Below are positions 24,409-33,501 of a stretch of 64,000 bases of DNA, piece after piece. The notes under the pieces were generated by a model. The model ran no database searches. It was not told the origin of the DNA and saw nothing but the letters and a program-made list of their open reading frames with translations. A program made the translations under genes and the position numbers. The DNA is from Hymenobacter glacieicola (GTDB taxonomy: Bacteria > Bacteroidota > Bacteroidia > Cytophagales > Hymenobacteraceae). The first letter of the stretch is position 1; each line of letters begins with the position of its first letter. The stretch is taken from NCBI RefSeq assembly GCF_014640315.1, contig NZ_BMGS01000003.1, positions 248,001-312,000 of the forward strand. Direction: 5' to 3'.

Positions 24409-25956
24409 ATGAACAAACAGGTATTGTTGGTGATTCTGGACGGCTGGGGTCTGGCGCAGAACAAAGAGGTATCGGCTATTGATCAGGCGCGTACGCCCTT
24501 CGTCGATTCGCTGTTTCAGCGCTACCCCCACAGCCGCCTGCAAGCTTCCGGCGAGGCCGTGGGTTTGCCCGACGGGCAGATGGGCAACTCCGAGGTAGGC
24601 CACATGAACATTGGGGCCGGCCGCGTGGTGTACCAAGACCTGGTGCGCATCAATAAATCCATCCGGGAGCGGAAGCTGGGCGCCATGCCCGCCCTAGTGA
24701 AAGCCTTCGAGTACGCCCGCCTCAACAACAAGCCCGTGCACCTGATGGGCCTGCTCTCCGACGGGGGCGTGCACTCCCACCTGGAGCACCTGAAAGCCCT
24801 GTGCACTCTGGCCTACGACGCCGATGTGCACAACGTGTTTATTCACGCCTTCACCGATGGCCGCGACACCGACCCCAAGGGTGGCGTTAGCTACGTGAAC
24901 AACCTGGAGCAGCACCTGCAGCGCGGGGCTAGCGGCAAAATTGCCTCCATCGTGGGCCGCTACTACGCCATGGACCGCGACAACCGCTGGGAACGGGTGA
25001 AAGTGGCCTACGACCTGCTGGTAAACGGCAAGGGCGCGCCCTCCCAGAACCTGATTCAGAGCATGCAAGACTCCTATAAAGAAGGAGTAACCGACGAATT
25101 CCTGAAGCCCATTATTAAGGTAGGAGCCGACGGGCAGCCGCTGGCCACCATCAAGGAGGGCGACGTGGTGCTGTGCTTTAACTTCCGCACCGACCGGGGC
25201 CGGGAAATCACGCAGGCCCTGACCCAGCAGGATTTCCACGCCTTTGAGATGCGCCGGCTCAGCCTGCACTACCTGACCATGACCAACTACGACGCCACCT
25301 TTGCCGGCGTCACGCCCATTTTCGAGAAAGACAACCTGGAGGAAACCCTGGGCGAAGTGCTGGCCGCGCACCATAAAACCCAGATTCGCATTGCCGAAAC
25401 GGAAAAGTATCCGCACGTTACCTTCTTCTTCTCCGGCGGCCGGGAGGTAGAGTTCGAGGGAGAGAAACGCATCATGCGGGCCTCGCCCAAGGTAGCAACC
25501 TACGACTTGCAGCCCGAGATGAGCGCCTACGAGCTGCGCGACGCCCTGGTGCCCGAGCTGCAGGCCAAGTCGGCCGACTTTGTGGTGCTGAACTTCGCCA
25601 ACACCGACATGGTAGGCCATACCGGCGTGTTTGCTGCCGCCGTAAAGGCGGCCGAAGCGGTAGATGAGTGCGCCCGTGGCGTCATCGAAACAGCCTTGGC
25701 TTCTGATTACGCCTGCATCATTATTGCCGACCACGGCAACGCCGACATGATGATTAACCCGGACGGCACGCCCAACACGGCCCATACCACCAACCTAGTG
25801 CCCTGCATCCTGGCCTCCAACGACTACCGTGGTACGCTCATTGATGGCAAGCTCGGCGACATTGCCCCCACGGTACTACAGCTGATGGGCCTACCCCAAC
25901 CCGATGTAATGGGCGGTCAGAGCCTGCTCCGCCCCGAAACGGCCCCGAATGCGTAG
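24409..25956 (+). CDS. gpmI: 2,3-bisphosphoglycerate-independent phosphoglycerate mutase
   Basis: A 515-residue cytoplasmic glycolytic enzyme interconverting 3- and 2-phosphoglycerate with two Mn ions. The alkaline-phosphatase-type N-terminus is VLLVILDGWGLAQ with metal ligand Asp11. The phosphorylated nucleophile is Ser61 in GQMGNSEVGHMNIGAGR. Further signatures are SDGGVHSHLEHL, HAFTDGRDTDPKGG, FNFRTDRGREIT, NFANTDMVGHTG and IIADHGNAD. Length is normal for the family. Start ATG 24409 fits homologs and the promoter box. A lipoprotein gene overlaps its last eight bases. Confidence 0.97.
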   Translation: MNKQVLLVILDGWGLAQNKEVSAIDQARTPFVDSLFQRYPHSRLQASGEAVGLPDGQMGNSEVGHMNIGAGRVVYQDLVRINKSIRERKLGAMPALVKAFEYARLNNKPVHLMGLLSDGGVHSHLEHLKALCTLAYDADVHNVFIHAFTDGRDTDPKGGVSYVNNLEQHLQRGASGKIASIVGRYYAMDRDNRWERVKVAYDLLVNGKGAPSQNLIQSMQDSYKEGVTDEFLKPIIKVGADGQPLATIKEGDVVLCFNFRTDRGREITQALTQQDFHAFEMRRLSLHYLTMTNYDATFAGVTPIFEKDNLEETLGEVLAAHHKTQIRIAETEKYPHVTFFFSGGREVEFEGEKRIMRASPKVATYDLQPEMSAYELRDALVPELQAKSADFVVLNFANTDMVGHTGVFAAAVKAAEAVDECARGVIETALASDYACIIIADHGNADMMINPDGTPNTAHTTNLVPCILASNDYRGTLIDGKLGDIAPTVLQLMGLPQPDVMGGQSLLRPETAPNA

Positions 25957-26527
25957 TTTCTTCTGGCTGGCTGGCATGGTAGTACTCTTTTCCGCCTGTG
26001 AAGCTGGCGAGGATGCTACCGTGCGCCCCAACCCGGCGAACCGCAAGCCGACGTATTTCAACCTGCTGGGTTTCCTGGAAAAGCAGGCTACTCTACTAAA
26101 TCAGCGCCAGCCCGCCGTGGAAAAACAGGTCCTGCTCCGCGACGGTCAGCAGGAAACCACCCGCGTAACCCAACTAGACTGGGCCAAAGAGCTACAGATT
26201 TTTCAGCAGGCCGACATCAACAAGCCCGCCCTGCGGGGCCTGTATCAAGTAGACTCCGCCACAACCGCCGAGGGCCTCACCCGGCGCAGCTACCGTCGGC
26301 AGCCCGGCACTGAACACCCCGTAGAGCAGCTCACAGTGCTAAGCGAAGGCGCCGTAGTGCGAGAAATGACGGCCACGGTAGCCCAGGATAACCCGCTGGT
26401 TTACTCGGCCAAAACCATGACCCTACGCTGTCAGAACGGCCAAGTAGCCAGCTACCAGGTACGCGGCGTGCAAAAGCTCGTGCTGTTCGATTCAGTGCGC
26501 TACTCGGTGCAAAGCCGGGTGTTGTAA
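25949..26527 (+). CDS. Hypothetical lipoprotein
   Basis: A 192-residue lipoprotein (lipobox FSAC). The mature part starts with RPNPANRKPTYFNLLGFLEKQATLLNQRQPAVEKQVLLRDG and is mostly beta-rich. It overlaps gpmI by eight bases and is therefore translationally coupled to it. I recognise the type as a conserved Cytophagales hypothetical protein without known function. Confidence 0.75.
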   Translation: MRSFFWLAGMVVLFSACEAGEDATVRPNPANRKPTYFNLLGFLEKQATLLNQRQPAVEKQVLLRDGQQETTRVTQLDWAKELQIFQQADINKPALRGLYQVDSATTAEGLTRRSYRRQPGTEHPVEQLTVLSEGAVVREMTATVAQDNPLVYSAKTMTLRCQNGQVASYQVRGVQKLVLFDSVRYSVQSRVL

Positions 26528-26537
26528 GGTTGAACGC

Positions 26538-27125
26538 CTAATCGAGGTAGGGCTCCACGTGCACGGCGCTTAGCCGGCCGCTTTGGTAAATGACGGATAC
26601 GTAGTTGGTACGCTCCGTATCGCCAATCCGGACTTTATCGGTGGTGGGAGCTGCCGAGCGGCAAGCTGACTCCAGGCGAGTGCGCAGGCGTCTTCCGTAA
26701 GCGGGCTGGAAGTTGGTGATGGTAGCGTCGCGGAGCAGGTCTTTCTCCGGGGCCCGGTAGAACTCAAACACATTGCCCTGGTGGCGCACCAGCAGAATAG
26801 TGTCGATTTGGCCAGCTTCGTGCAGGTTCTTGTAGGGTCGGCGCGCCACTACCTTGGCCCCGCTGGCGAGTAATTCCGGCACCGTCGGCTCTTCCCCGAA
26901 AGGCTGACCGGCCAAGGAATCATTCGTCAGGCGCACTATGCGGGTAGCGGCCGGCGCGGCTGGCCGGACCGCCCGCCCCGGGCGCGCCTGCTGCGCGGCA
27001 GCTTTCCGGCTAGCGGGCAGCTCGGTGCGTTCGGTATCCATACCGCAGGCACTTAGCAGCACCGCGGCGTAGAGCGAGGTAGCCGAGGCAGCTTTAGCAG
27101 ACGATAGAAACAGGGCAGCAAGCAT
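26538..27125 (-). CDS. Hypothetical lipoprotein
   Basis: A 195-residue protein with an N-terminal hydrophobic segment ending in a lipobox (VLLSAC). A basic Ala/Arg/Pro-rich linker leads to a folded domain (VPELLASGAKVVARRPYKNLHEAGQIDTILLVRHQGNVFEFYRAPEKDLLRDATI). Two further cysteines are not in a known motif. The gene is convergent with the gpmI unit. Function unknown. Confidence 0.7.
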   Translation of the reverse strand: MLAALFLSSAKAASATSLYAAVLLSACGMDTERTELPASRKAAAQQARPGRAVRPAAPAATRIVRLTNDSLAGQPFGEEPTVPELLASGAKVVARRPYKNLHEAGQIDTILLVRHQGNVFEFYRAPEKDLLRDATITNFQPAYGRRLRTRLESACRSAAPTTDKVRIGDTERTNYVSVIYQSGRLSAVHVEPYLD

Positions 27126-27222
27126 GATCAGGGGGCTTTCTGCCCTATACGCAAACTGTGGGCGGGTGGCTTGCTTACGCTGCCTATTCCGCTTACGCAG
27201 TGCCTTTTATCCCGGCTACAGC

Positions 27223-27645
27223 CTACTTGCCCATCAACGTGGCTACTATCCACCGTCGGCCGCCGTGGTTCCGATGCTCCCCCAGGTAGATGCCCTGCCA
27301 GGTGCCCAGCGCCAACCGGCCCTGACTGATGGGCACGCTCACGGCGTGGCCTAGCAGGCTGGCTTTAAGGTGGGCCGGCATATCGTCGGGGCCTTCCTGG
27401 GTGTGGCGGAAGTAGGGGGCGTTTTCGGGTACGGTGCGGTTGAAGAACTGCTCGAAATCGTGGCGCACGGTGGGGTCCGCGTTTTCGTTGATGCTCAGGC
27501 TGGCTGAGGTGTGCTGAATAAAGAAGTGGGCGGTTCCTACCTGTAGCTGCTCCAGCTCCGGCAGCTCGGCCACCAGCAAATCGGTAATCAAATGGAAGCC
27601 CCGGCTCACGGCCGGCAGGCGCAACCGCTTCTGAAGTAACTGCAT
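27223..27645 (-). CDS. YjbQ/UPF0047 family protein
   Basis: A 140-residue protein of the YjbQ family, proposed in E. coli to have weak thiamine-phosphate synthase activity. Family landmarks: FHLITDLLVAELPELEQLQVGTAHFFIQHTSASLSINENADPTVRHDFEQFF, DDMPAHLKASLLGHAVSVPISQGRLALGTWQGIYLGEHRNHGGRRWIVAT. The conserved His residues of QHTSAS, DDMPAHLK and EHR are all present. Start ATG 27645 fits homologs. It lies seven bases downstream of the beta-helix lipoprotein gene and is likely co-transcribed. Confidence 0.92.
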   Translation of the reverse strand: MQLLQKRLRLPAVSRGFHLITDLLVAELPELEQLQVGTAHFFIQHTSASLSINENADPTVRHDFEQFFNRTVPENAPYFRHTQEGPDDMPAHLKASLLGHAVSVPISQGRLALGTWQGIYLGEHRNHGGRRWIVATLMGK

Positions 27646-27652
27646 AGGCTGA

Positions 27653-29179
27653 CTACGGATTTTTCCGCTCGTAGGCCCCAATATCGGGCGGACTGAGGCG
27701 GGGGCGGTTGAGCAGGTCGGTGGTGATGCTGGGCAAGGGCAGGGCTTTGTTACTGGCCGGCGAAAGGGTATCGAGCTGATAGTCCAGCGTTTTGCCAAGA
27801 GGGCGCGAGGGCGTGCTGCGGAAAAGGTAGTTCGGGCCCTGCTGCGGGTTCAGGATGTTGCCGTTTTTGGCCTGCCCCAGGGGCCCCGTGTTGTCATACT
27901 TCTTGGTCAGCAACACGCTGGTGCTGATGCTGATGTTACCCGCGTACTGCTCCCCGTTCACGAAAGCCAGCTCTTCCAGGTTCCGGGAATTACCCCACAC
28001 AATGGAGTTGCGCATGGTCAGGCGGGGGGCAATGGCGGGCCGGGCCTGCCCATTCACCTCAATGGCATCGGCCAGCAGAAACGAAGGGGTTTGGCGGTTA
28101 GCCAGCGTAGCATAGTTGGCAATGGTGCAGTAGTCGAACTGGTAGGTGCCGCCCTGGGCACCAAACACAGCGTACTGCTCGCAGTTGGCTAGCAGCGTGT
28201 TGCGCACGGTAAAATCAGCCGACAGCCCCAGAATGGCCGCTCCTTCCAGGCCAATGCGCAGGCCCGAATTGGTGAAAGCCTGCTTGGCGCTGGATATGTT
28301 CTGAATAATAGAATTCTCGACCGTGACGCTGGGGAACGGCCGCAAATTGCGCGGATTGATGACCAGCAGCCCGAAGGCGCTGTTCTTGATCTGGGCAAAG
28401 CGCACTACGCTATTACGGCTGCTGGACAAAAACCAGATGCCCGCCCACTGGCCCGGCCGGTTGGCGTACTCTTCCTCGCGCCGGTCGCCCTGGAAGTACA
28501 CAAAGTTGCGGTCATTGGGTTTCAACTCCCCCGTGGGCCGGAAGGTAGGGCTGACCAGCAGTTGTCCGCCCACCAGCAAGGCCGCGCCGGCATGAGAATA
28601 AATTCGGGCGCCGGGTTCAATGGTCAGCGTTGTGGCCGAATCAACCAGCGCGTAGTCATAAATAACGTGGGGCTTATCGGCCTTCCAGGTGGTATTGACC
28701 CTGATTTCGTCGCGAGTATGGAAGTAGGCGTTCTGGCCGTAGCTAACCACTTTCACTTGCTGGTCGTTGCCGTTGGTGCGGAAGCGCAGGTTATCCACCA
28801 GCACGAAGGGCTTCAGGTCACTGGGCGTGGGGTCGATGGTGGCGCGTACCAGTACCAACAGGCTATCCTTACCCCTGATTTCCACGTCGCGGGCTACGGA
28901 GCCGGCATCCCCGTTAATGAGCAGGTTGTAGGTGATGCCAGGCTGGCTCTGCAGGCTGATTTCCGACACGCGTACCGCTCGCGGGTTGCGGTTGTACACC
29001 CACAGGCGCTTGCTCACGGTGCCCACCGTCACGAACACGGTATCAAACTTCACCGTGTCAAGGGAGAACTCCAGCTTGGCCCTGCTATCGGTCGTCACGA
29101 GGTCTTCCTTGGGCTCACAGCCGGGTAGCAAAACCGTAGCGGCCGAGAGCAGCAGAAGCAGCGGGAGTAAAAAGCGCAT
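27653..29179 (-). CDS. Beta-helix lipoprotein (choice-of-anchor Q type)
   Basis: A 508-residue lipoprotein (lipobox LLPGC). After an N-terminal beta-sandwich region it shows the repeating short-strand pattern of a right-handed parallel beta-helix (for example NSVVRFAQIKNSAFGLLVIN, VTVENSIIQNISSAKQAFTNSGL, FTVRNTLLANCEQYAVF, LTMRNSIVWGNS). It ends with DYQLDTLSPASNKALPLPSITTDLLNRPRLSPPDIGAYER, the end pattern of choice-of-anchor Q / PDIGAYE proteins. Probably a surface or periplasmic binding protein; ligand unknown. Confidence 0.85.
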   Translation of the reverse strand: MRFLLPLLLLLSAATVLLPGCEPKEDLVTTDSRAKLEFSLDTVKFDTVFVTVGTVSKRLWVYNRNPRAVRVSEISLQSQPGITYNLLINGDAGSVARDVEIRGKDSLLVLVRATIDPTPSDLKPFVLVDNLRFRTNGNDQQVKVVSYGQNAYFHTRDEIRVNTTWKADKPHVIYDYALVDSATTLTIEPGARIYSHAGAALLVGGQLLVSPTFRPTGELKPNDRNFVYFQGDRREEEYANRPGQWAGIWFLSSSRNSVVRFAQIKNSAFGLLVINPRNLRPFPSVTVENSIIQNISSAKQAFTNSGLRIGLEGAAILGLSADFTVRNTLLANCEQYAVFGAQGGTYQFDYCTIANYATLANRQTPSFLLADAIEVNGQARPAIAPRLTMRNSIVWGNSRNLEELAFVNGEQYAGNISISTSVLLTKKYDNTGPLGQAKNGNILNPQQGPNYLFRSTPSRPLGKTLDYQLDTLSPASNKALPLPSITTDLLNRPRLSPPDIGAYERKNP

Positions 29180-29209
29180 AAATGGCAGTAAGCTAACTAA
29201 CTTAAAAAC

Positions 29210-29309
29210 GTCATCCTGAGCAGAGCGAAGGACCTTATCACGTGGGAACAGGACGTTGTTACGTCAATCGTTTACGCGTGATAAGGTCCTTCGCTCTGCT
29301 CAGGATGAC
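29210..29309. repeat. REPIN-like inverted repeat A5 (CCT/AGG stem type)
   Basis: Arms of 33 bp at 29210-29242 and 29277-29309 are perfectly complementary. Each arm has the inner hairpin TCCT-GAGC ... GCGA-AGGA with the tandem G-A mismatch. It sits between the beta-helix lipoprotein start and the prfA stop. Confidence 0.9.
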
Positions 29310-29336
29310 AAACGGGGCTGGTAGCGTTAAAGTATC

Positions 29337-30407
29337 CTAGCCAACACCTTCCTTGAGGCGCTCGGCGCTTTCGGCCAGGCGCAGCTGCTCCACAAAGTCG
29401 TCGATGTTGCCGTCCATTACCGCGCTCAGGTTGTGCACAGTATAGCCAATGCGGTGGTCCGTTACGCGGCCCTGGGGGTAGTTGTAAGTGCGGATTTTAT
29501 CTGACCGGTCGCCACCGCCAATCATGCTCTTGCGGGCCGCCCCTTCGGCTTCGTTTTTCTTGGCCAGCTCGATTTCGTAGAGGCGGGAGCGAAGTACGCC
29601 CAGGGCCTTATCGAAGTTCTTGAGTTGGGACTTCTGGTCCTGGCACTGGGCCACGATGCCGGTGGGCAAGTGGGTTAGGCGCACGGCCGAGTAGGTAGTG
29701 TTTACCGACTGTCCGCCGGGACCCGACGACATAAACAGGTCCTTGCGCACCTCGTTCATATCAATCTGTACGTCCAGCTCCTCGGCCTCCGGCATCACCA
29801 CAATAGAGGCAACGGAGGTATGGATGCGGCCCTGAGTTTCCGTGGCCGGCACGCGCTGCACGCGGTGCACGCCCGACTCAAACTTGAGCTTGCCGTATAC
29901 GTCCTCGCCCTTCACGGCCAGAATAATTTCCTTGTAGCCGCCCGAGGTACCTTCCGTGGCGTCAATCAGGTCCATGCGCAGGTTGTTTTTCTCGGCGTAG
30001 CGCATGTACATGCGCTGCAGGTCGCCGGCGAAAATGGCCGCCTCGTCGCCGCCGGCCCCGGCCCGGATTTCCATGATAACGTCCTTGCTGTCGTTCGGGT
30101 CCTTAGGAATCAGCAGCTCTTTAATAACGGTTTCCAGCCGCTCCTGCTCCGGGTACAGCGTTTCCAGCTCGTCCTTGGCCATCTGGCGGAAGTCCTCGTC
30201 CTTTTCGGTCGCAATAACTTCCTTGGTGCTGTCGATGTTGGCCAGCACGTTCTGGTAAGCCTTGTACTCGGTCACGATTTTGCCGAGGTCCTTATATTCT
30301 TTGTTGAGGGCCTTGAAGCGTTTCATGTCGCTCATAGCTTCGGGCTGGGTGAGCTGTTCGCTCACGTCCTCAAAGCGCCGTTGGATGGCCTCCAGTTTGT
30401 CTAGCAT
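29337..30407 (-). CDS. prfA: Peptide chain release factor 1
   Basis: A 356-residue class I release factor recognising UAA and UAG. The catalytic GGQ motif lies in SSGPGGQSVNTTYSAVRLTHLPTG, and the RF1 profile is further shown by VHRVQRVPATETQGRIHTSVASIVV and RTYNYPQGRVTDHRIGYT. Start ATG 30407 (MLDKLEAIQRRFEDV) matches homologs and follows a good -7 box. That RF1 is present and intact means UAG is read as stop here. Confidence 0.97.
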   Translation of the reverse strand: MLDKLEAIQRRFEDVSEQLTQPEAMSDMKRFKALNKEYKDLGKIVTEYKAYQNVLANIDSTKEVIATEKDEDFRQMAKDELETLYPEQERLETVIKELLIPKDPNDSKDVIMEIRAGAGGDEAAIFAGDLQRMYMRYAEKNNLRMDLIDATEGTSGGYKEIILAVKGEDVYGKLKFESGVHRVQRVPATETQGRIHTSVASIVVMPEAEELDVQIDMNEVRKDLFMSSGPGGQSVNTTYSAVRLTHLPTGIVAQCQDQKSQLKNFDKALGVLRSRLYEIELAKKNEAEGAARKSMIGGGDRSDKIRTYNYPQGRVTDHRIGYTVHNLSAVMDGNIDDFVEQLRLAESAERLKEGVG

Positions 30408-30435
30408 CTTGCCTTCAGAAAATGTATTGGGAGTG

Positions 30436-30443
30436 CAAAGGTA
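30436..30443 (-). promoter_or_regulatory. -7 promoter box TACCTTTG of prfA
   Basis: Minus-strand TACCTTTG matches TAnnTTTG exactly, 28 bases upstream of the prfA ATG. Confidence 0.6.
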
Positions 30444-30687
30444 CGGAATCAAAGCCGACCTTAAACAGGGCTGAACCGCTTGGATCAGAAGCGCTAGGAG
30501 CCTTGCGGTTTGCGTGCTTCCTCTGCCTGATGATTTCTAAACAACGCCTCCCACAGGCGCATCACCTGCGGGGGGCGTCACCAGCTTGGAGCGCACCAAT
30601 GAGGGCCGGCTAGCACTCAAATTATTTCTATTCCAAACACGTATCGTTTCAAAAAATTCCTACTTTGGGGCCACCAACCCCGCGCTC

Positions 30688-30777
30688 ATGGCCTTGCTTC
30701 GTGCCTTCCATGTTACCTGCTGCGCCCTGACAATCAGCCCGATTGCCACCCGGACAACCGTGACCACAACCCGCTAA
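30688..30777 (+). CDS. Threonine operon leader peptide
   Basis: A 29-codon ORF with eight Thr and two Ile codons, clustered at the end as TISPIATRTTVTTTR, stopping at TAA 30775-30777. It is followed 36 bases later by a large intrinsic terminator, then thrABC. This is the layout of an attenuator leader such as E. coli thrL: stalling at Thr (or Ile) codons when charged tRNA is scarce lets the operon be read. Base pairings supporting this are given under the antiterminator. It has no sequence relation visible to E. coli ThrL beyond composition, so it is inferred from architecture. Confidence 0.87.
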   Translation: MALLRAFHVTCCALTISPIATRTTVTTTR

Positions 30778-30819
30778 GCGGGCCGCGGAACTCCTTTTTC
30801 ACTTGTATTCGCCGCCCGC
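30778..30819 (+). promoter_or_regulatory. Proposed antiterminator of the thr attenuator
   Basis: GCGGGCCGC (30778-30786), starting right after the leader stop, can pair with GCCGCCCGC (30811-30819), eight of nine positions. This occupies the 5' arm of the terminator. An alternative partner for CGGGC (30779-30783) is GCCCG inside the leader (30737-30741), just before the Ile/Thr codons. A ribosome stalled on those codons would cover it and free the antiterminator; a ribosome at the stop codon would cover 30778 and allow termination. Confidence 0.7.
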
Positions 30820-30870
30820 CTCGCCGGTAAGCCCTACTCCAGGGAGCTACCGGACCGATGCGGGCTTTTT
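30814..30870 (+). terminator. Attenuator terminator before thrA
   Basis: Long stem with GCCCGC (30814-30819)/GCGGGC (30860-30865), CCGGTA (30824-30829)/TACCGG (30848-30853) and CCCT/AGGG near the loop, followed by TTTTT at 30866-30870. It lies between the Thr-rich leader and thrA. Confidence 0.88.
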
Positions 30871-30909
30871 CTTGTCCTTTCCACTGGTAGTGCCCTTGAC
30901 GTGACGCTT

Positions 30910-33354
30910 ATGCAGGTTCTCAAATTCGGAGGTTCATCGGTGGCCTCGGCCGCCAACATCAAACGTGTGCTGGAGTTGGCCGAAGCGGCTGCCCGCCAGC
31001 AGCCCACCGTAGTGGTCGTATCGGCCCTAAGTGGGGTTACGGATGCCTTGATTAGTGCCGGTCGTCGGGCCGCCGCGGCCGATGCCAGCTACCGGGAGCA
31101 ATTGCAGGAGCTGGAGCAGCGCCACCTAGACGTAGTGCGGGAACTGCTCCCGATTACGGGGCAGAGCGGGGTGCTGAGCTTCGTAAAAAGCCACTGCAAC
31201 GAGCTGGAACGCCTCTGCGACGGAGTTTTTGCCCTGGGGGAGCTGTCGGCCCGAACCCTGGACCGGCTGGTAAGCTACGGCGAGCTGCTCTCCTCGCGGG
31301 TGGTAGCAGCCGGGCTGACGACACGAGGCACAGCCCACCAGTGGCTCGACAGCCGCCAACTGATTCGCACCGACGCCCGCTACGGCCACGCGGCCGTGGA
31401 CTTTGCTTTCACCAACCCACAAATTCAGGCGGCGGTAAACGGGGCCGAGGCAGCCCTGTACGTGGCTCCCGGCTTCGTGGCCGCGGCGCCTGATGGCAGC
31501 ACCACCACCCTGGGCCGGGGCGGCTCCGACTATACGGCGGCCATTTTTGCCGGGGCGCTGGGGGCTAGCCAGCTGGAAATATGGACGGATGTGAGCGGCA
31601 TGATGACGGCCGACCCGCGCCTGGTGCGCGCCGCCCGGCCCATTCCGCGCATCTCTTATCAGGAGGCCATGGAGTTGTCGCACTTCGGAGCCAAGGTCCT
31701 CTACCCGCCTACCATCCAGCCGGTTATGCACCGGGGCATTCCGCTTTGGATCAAGAACACGTTTGCTCCCGAAGATGCCGGGACCCTGGTGGAAGTAGCC
31801 CCGTCCGCCAACCAAGCCATGGTGCGCGGCATTTCCAGCATCGGGCCGGTGGCCTTGCTGCGGCTGGAAGGTGGCGGCATGGTCGGGATTCCCGGCTTTT
31901 CACGGCGGCTGTTTGCGGCCCTGGCCCAGGAGCAGATCAACGTGATTCTCATCACTCAAAGCTCCTCGGAGCACTCGATTTCCGTGGCCGTGCGGGCCGA
32001 TGACGCCCAGCGAGCCCAGCAAGCCGCCGACGCGGAATTTGCCGCCGAAATCAGCGCCGGCCGCCTCGACCCGCTGTATTGTGAGCATGAGCTGGCTATT
32101 GTGGCCCTGGTGGGGGAGCAGATGAAAAACCACCCCGGCATTAGTGGGCGCCTGTTTGGGGCCCTGGGGCAGAACGGGGTGAACATCCGGGCCATTGCCC
32201 AGGGCTCCTCGGAAAAGAATATTTCCACCGTTATCCGCCAGCAGGATGTGCGCAAGGCCATCAACGTGCTCCACGAAACTTTCTTCGAGGCCACTACCCG
32301 GCAGGTAAACGTGGTAATCACCGGCGTGGGCAACGTAGGTCGCAAGCTGCTGGAACAGTTGGCTCGGCAGCAGCCCTGGCTGCGCGAAAAGCTGCGCCTG
32401 AACCTGCGGGTGGTCGGTCTGGCTAACAGCCGGCAGTTCGTGCTGGATGAGGAAGGCATCGACCTGACCGCCTGGCAGCCAACCCTTGCCGCCGGCCAGG
32501 CCCTGCGTCTGCCGGCGCTTACGGAGCAGCTGCTGGCCCTGAACCTGCGCAACACCGTGTTCGTGGACGTAACGGCCAGCTCCGAGGTAGCCCAGGTGTA
32601 CGCCGAGCTGCTGGCGCGCAGCGTGGCCGTGGTAGCCTGCAACAAGGTAGCCGCCGCCTCGGAATACCAGAACTATGCCCGCTTAAAGGCGCTGGCCCAG
32701 GAGTTTAATACCCAGTTTCTATTTGAAACCAACGTGGGCGCGGGCCTGCCCGTCATCGGCACCCTGGGCGACCTGCTGCGCAGCGGCGACGAGGTGCAGC
32801 GCATGGAAGCCGTCCTATCAGGCACCCTGAACTTCGTGTTCAATACCTATGATGGCTCCCGACCCTTTGCCGAGGTAGTGCGCCAGGCCCAGGCCGAGGG
32901 CTACACCGAGCCCGACCCGCGCCTGGACCTAACGGGGGTTGACGTGGCCCGCAAAATTCTGATTCTGGCCCGCGAGGCCGGGTATGAACTGGAAATGGCC
33001 GACATCCACAACGAGCCTTTTCTGCCTGCCTCCTGCCTGGAGGGCGACGTACCGGCTTTCTACGAGCAGCTGGCCGTGCACGAGCCCCACTTCCGGGCGT
33101 TGTATGAGGCCGCCGCCGCTAACGGGGAGAAACTGCGGTTTGTGGCAAGCTTCGCGGTGGGGCAAGCCCGGGTGGGCCTGCAGGCCCTGCCCCCAGCCCA
33201 CGACCTGTATTCCCTGCAAGGCAAGGACAACGCCGTTTTGTTCTATACCAACCGCTACGTGGAGCAGCCCCTGGTCATCAAAGGCGCGGGGGCGGGCGCC
33301 GAGGTTACGGCCTCCGGCGTATTTGCCGACGTGCTGCGCGCCGTACAGTCTTAA
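30910..33354 (+). CDS. thrA: Bifunctional aspartate kinase / homoserine dehydrogenase I
   Basis: An 814-residue fusion enzyme catalysing the first and third steps from aspartate to threonine. The aspartate kinase half starts MQVLKFGGSSVASAANIKRV and includes TTLGRGGSDYTAAIFAGAL and DVSGMMTADPRLV. ACT regulatory domains follow (about 310-460, with MVGIPGFSRRLFAALAQEQINVILITQSSSEHSISVAV and GVNIRAIAQGSSEKNISTVI). The homoserine dehydrogenase half starts VNVVITGVGNVGRKLLEQL and contains LFETNVGAGLPVIGTLGDL and GTLNFVFNTY. ATG 30910 was preferred; GTG 30901 is an alternative. Feedback inhibition by threonine is expected from the family. First structural gene of the thr operon behind an attenuator. 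Confidence 0.97.
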   Translation: MQVLKFGGSSVASAANIKRVLELAEAAARQQPTVVVVSALSGVTDALISAGRRAAAADASYREQLQELEQRHLDVVRELLPITGQSGVLSFVKSHCNELERLCDGVFALGELSARTLDRLVSYGELLSSRVVAAGLTTRGTAHQWLDSRQLIRTDARYGHAAVDFAFTNPQIQAAVNGAEAALYVAPGFVAAAPDGSTTTLGRGGSDYTAAIFAGALGASQLEIWTDVSGMMTADPRLVRAARPIPRISYQEAMELSHFGAKVLYPPTIQPVMHRGIPLWIKNTFAPEDAGTLVEVAPSANQAMVRGISSIGPVALLRLEGGGMVGIPGFSRRLFAALAQEQINVILITQSSSEHSISVAVRADDAQRAQQAADAEFAAEISAGRLDPLYCEHELAIVALVGEQMKNHPGISGRLFGALGQNGVNIRAIAQGSSEKNISTVIRQQDVRKAINVLHETFFEATTRQVNVVITGVGNVGRKLLEQLARQQPWLREKLRLNLRVVGLANSRQFVLDEEGIDLTAWQPTLAAGQALRLPALTEQLLALNLRNTVFVDVTASSEVAQVYAELLARSVAVVACNKVAAASEYQNYARLKALAQEFNTQFLFETNVGAGLPVIGTLGDLLRSGDEVQRMEAVLSGTLNFVFNTYDGSRPFAEVVRQAQAEGYTEPDPRLDLTGVDVARKILILAREAGYELEMADIHNEPFLPASCLEGDVPAFYEQLAVHEPHFRALYEAAAANGEKLRFVASFAVGQARVGLQALPPAHDLYSLQGKDNAVLFYTNRYVEQPLVIKGAGAGAEVTASGVFADVLRAVQS

Positions 33355-33501
33355 ATATGCTTAAACATGGCTGCCCAGGCGTGATATGCCGCGCCTGGGC
33401 AATGCCGACTGCCGCGCTGTAGCACCGAAAGCCGTTTAACCGTACGCGAAGCTGGCGCCAGGTTTTTAGCTTCGCATCACCCTACCCCTTTTACCTCTTC
33501 C

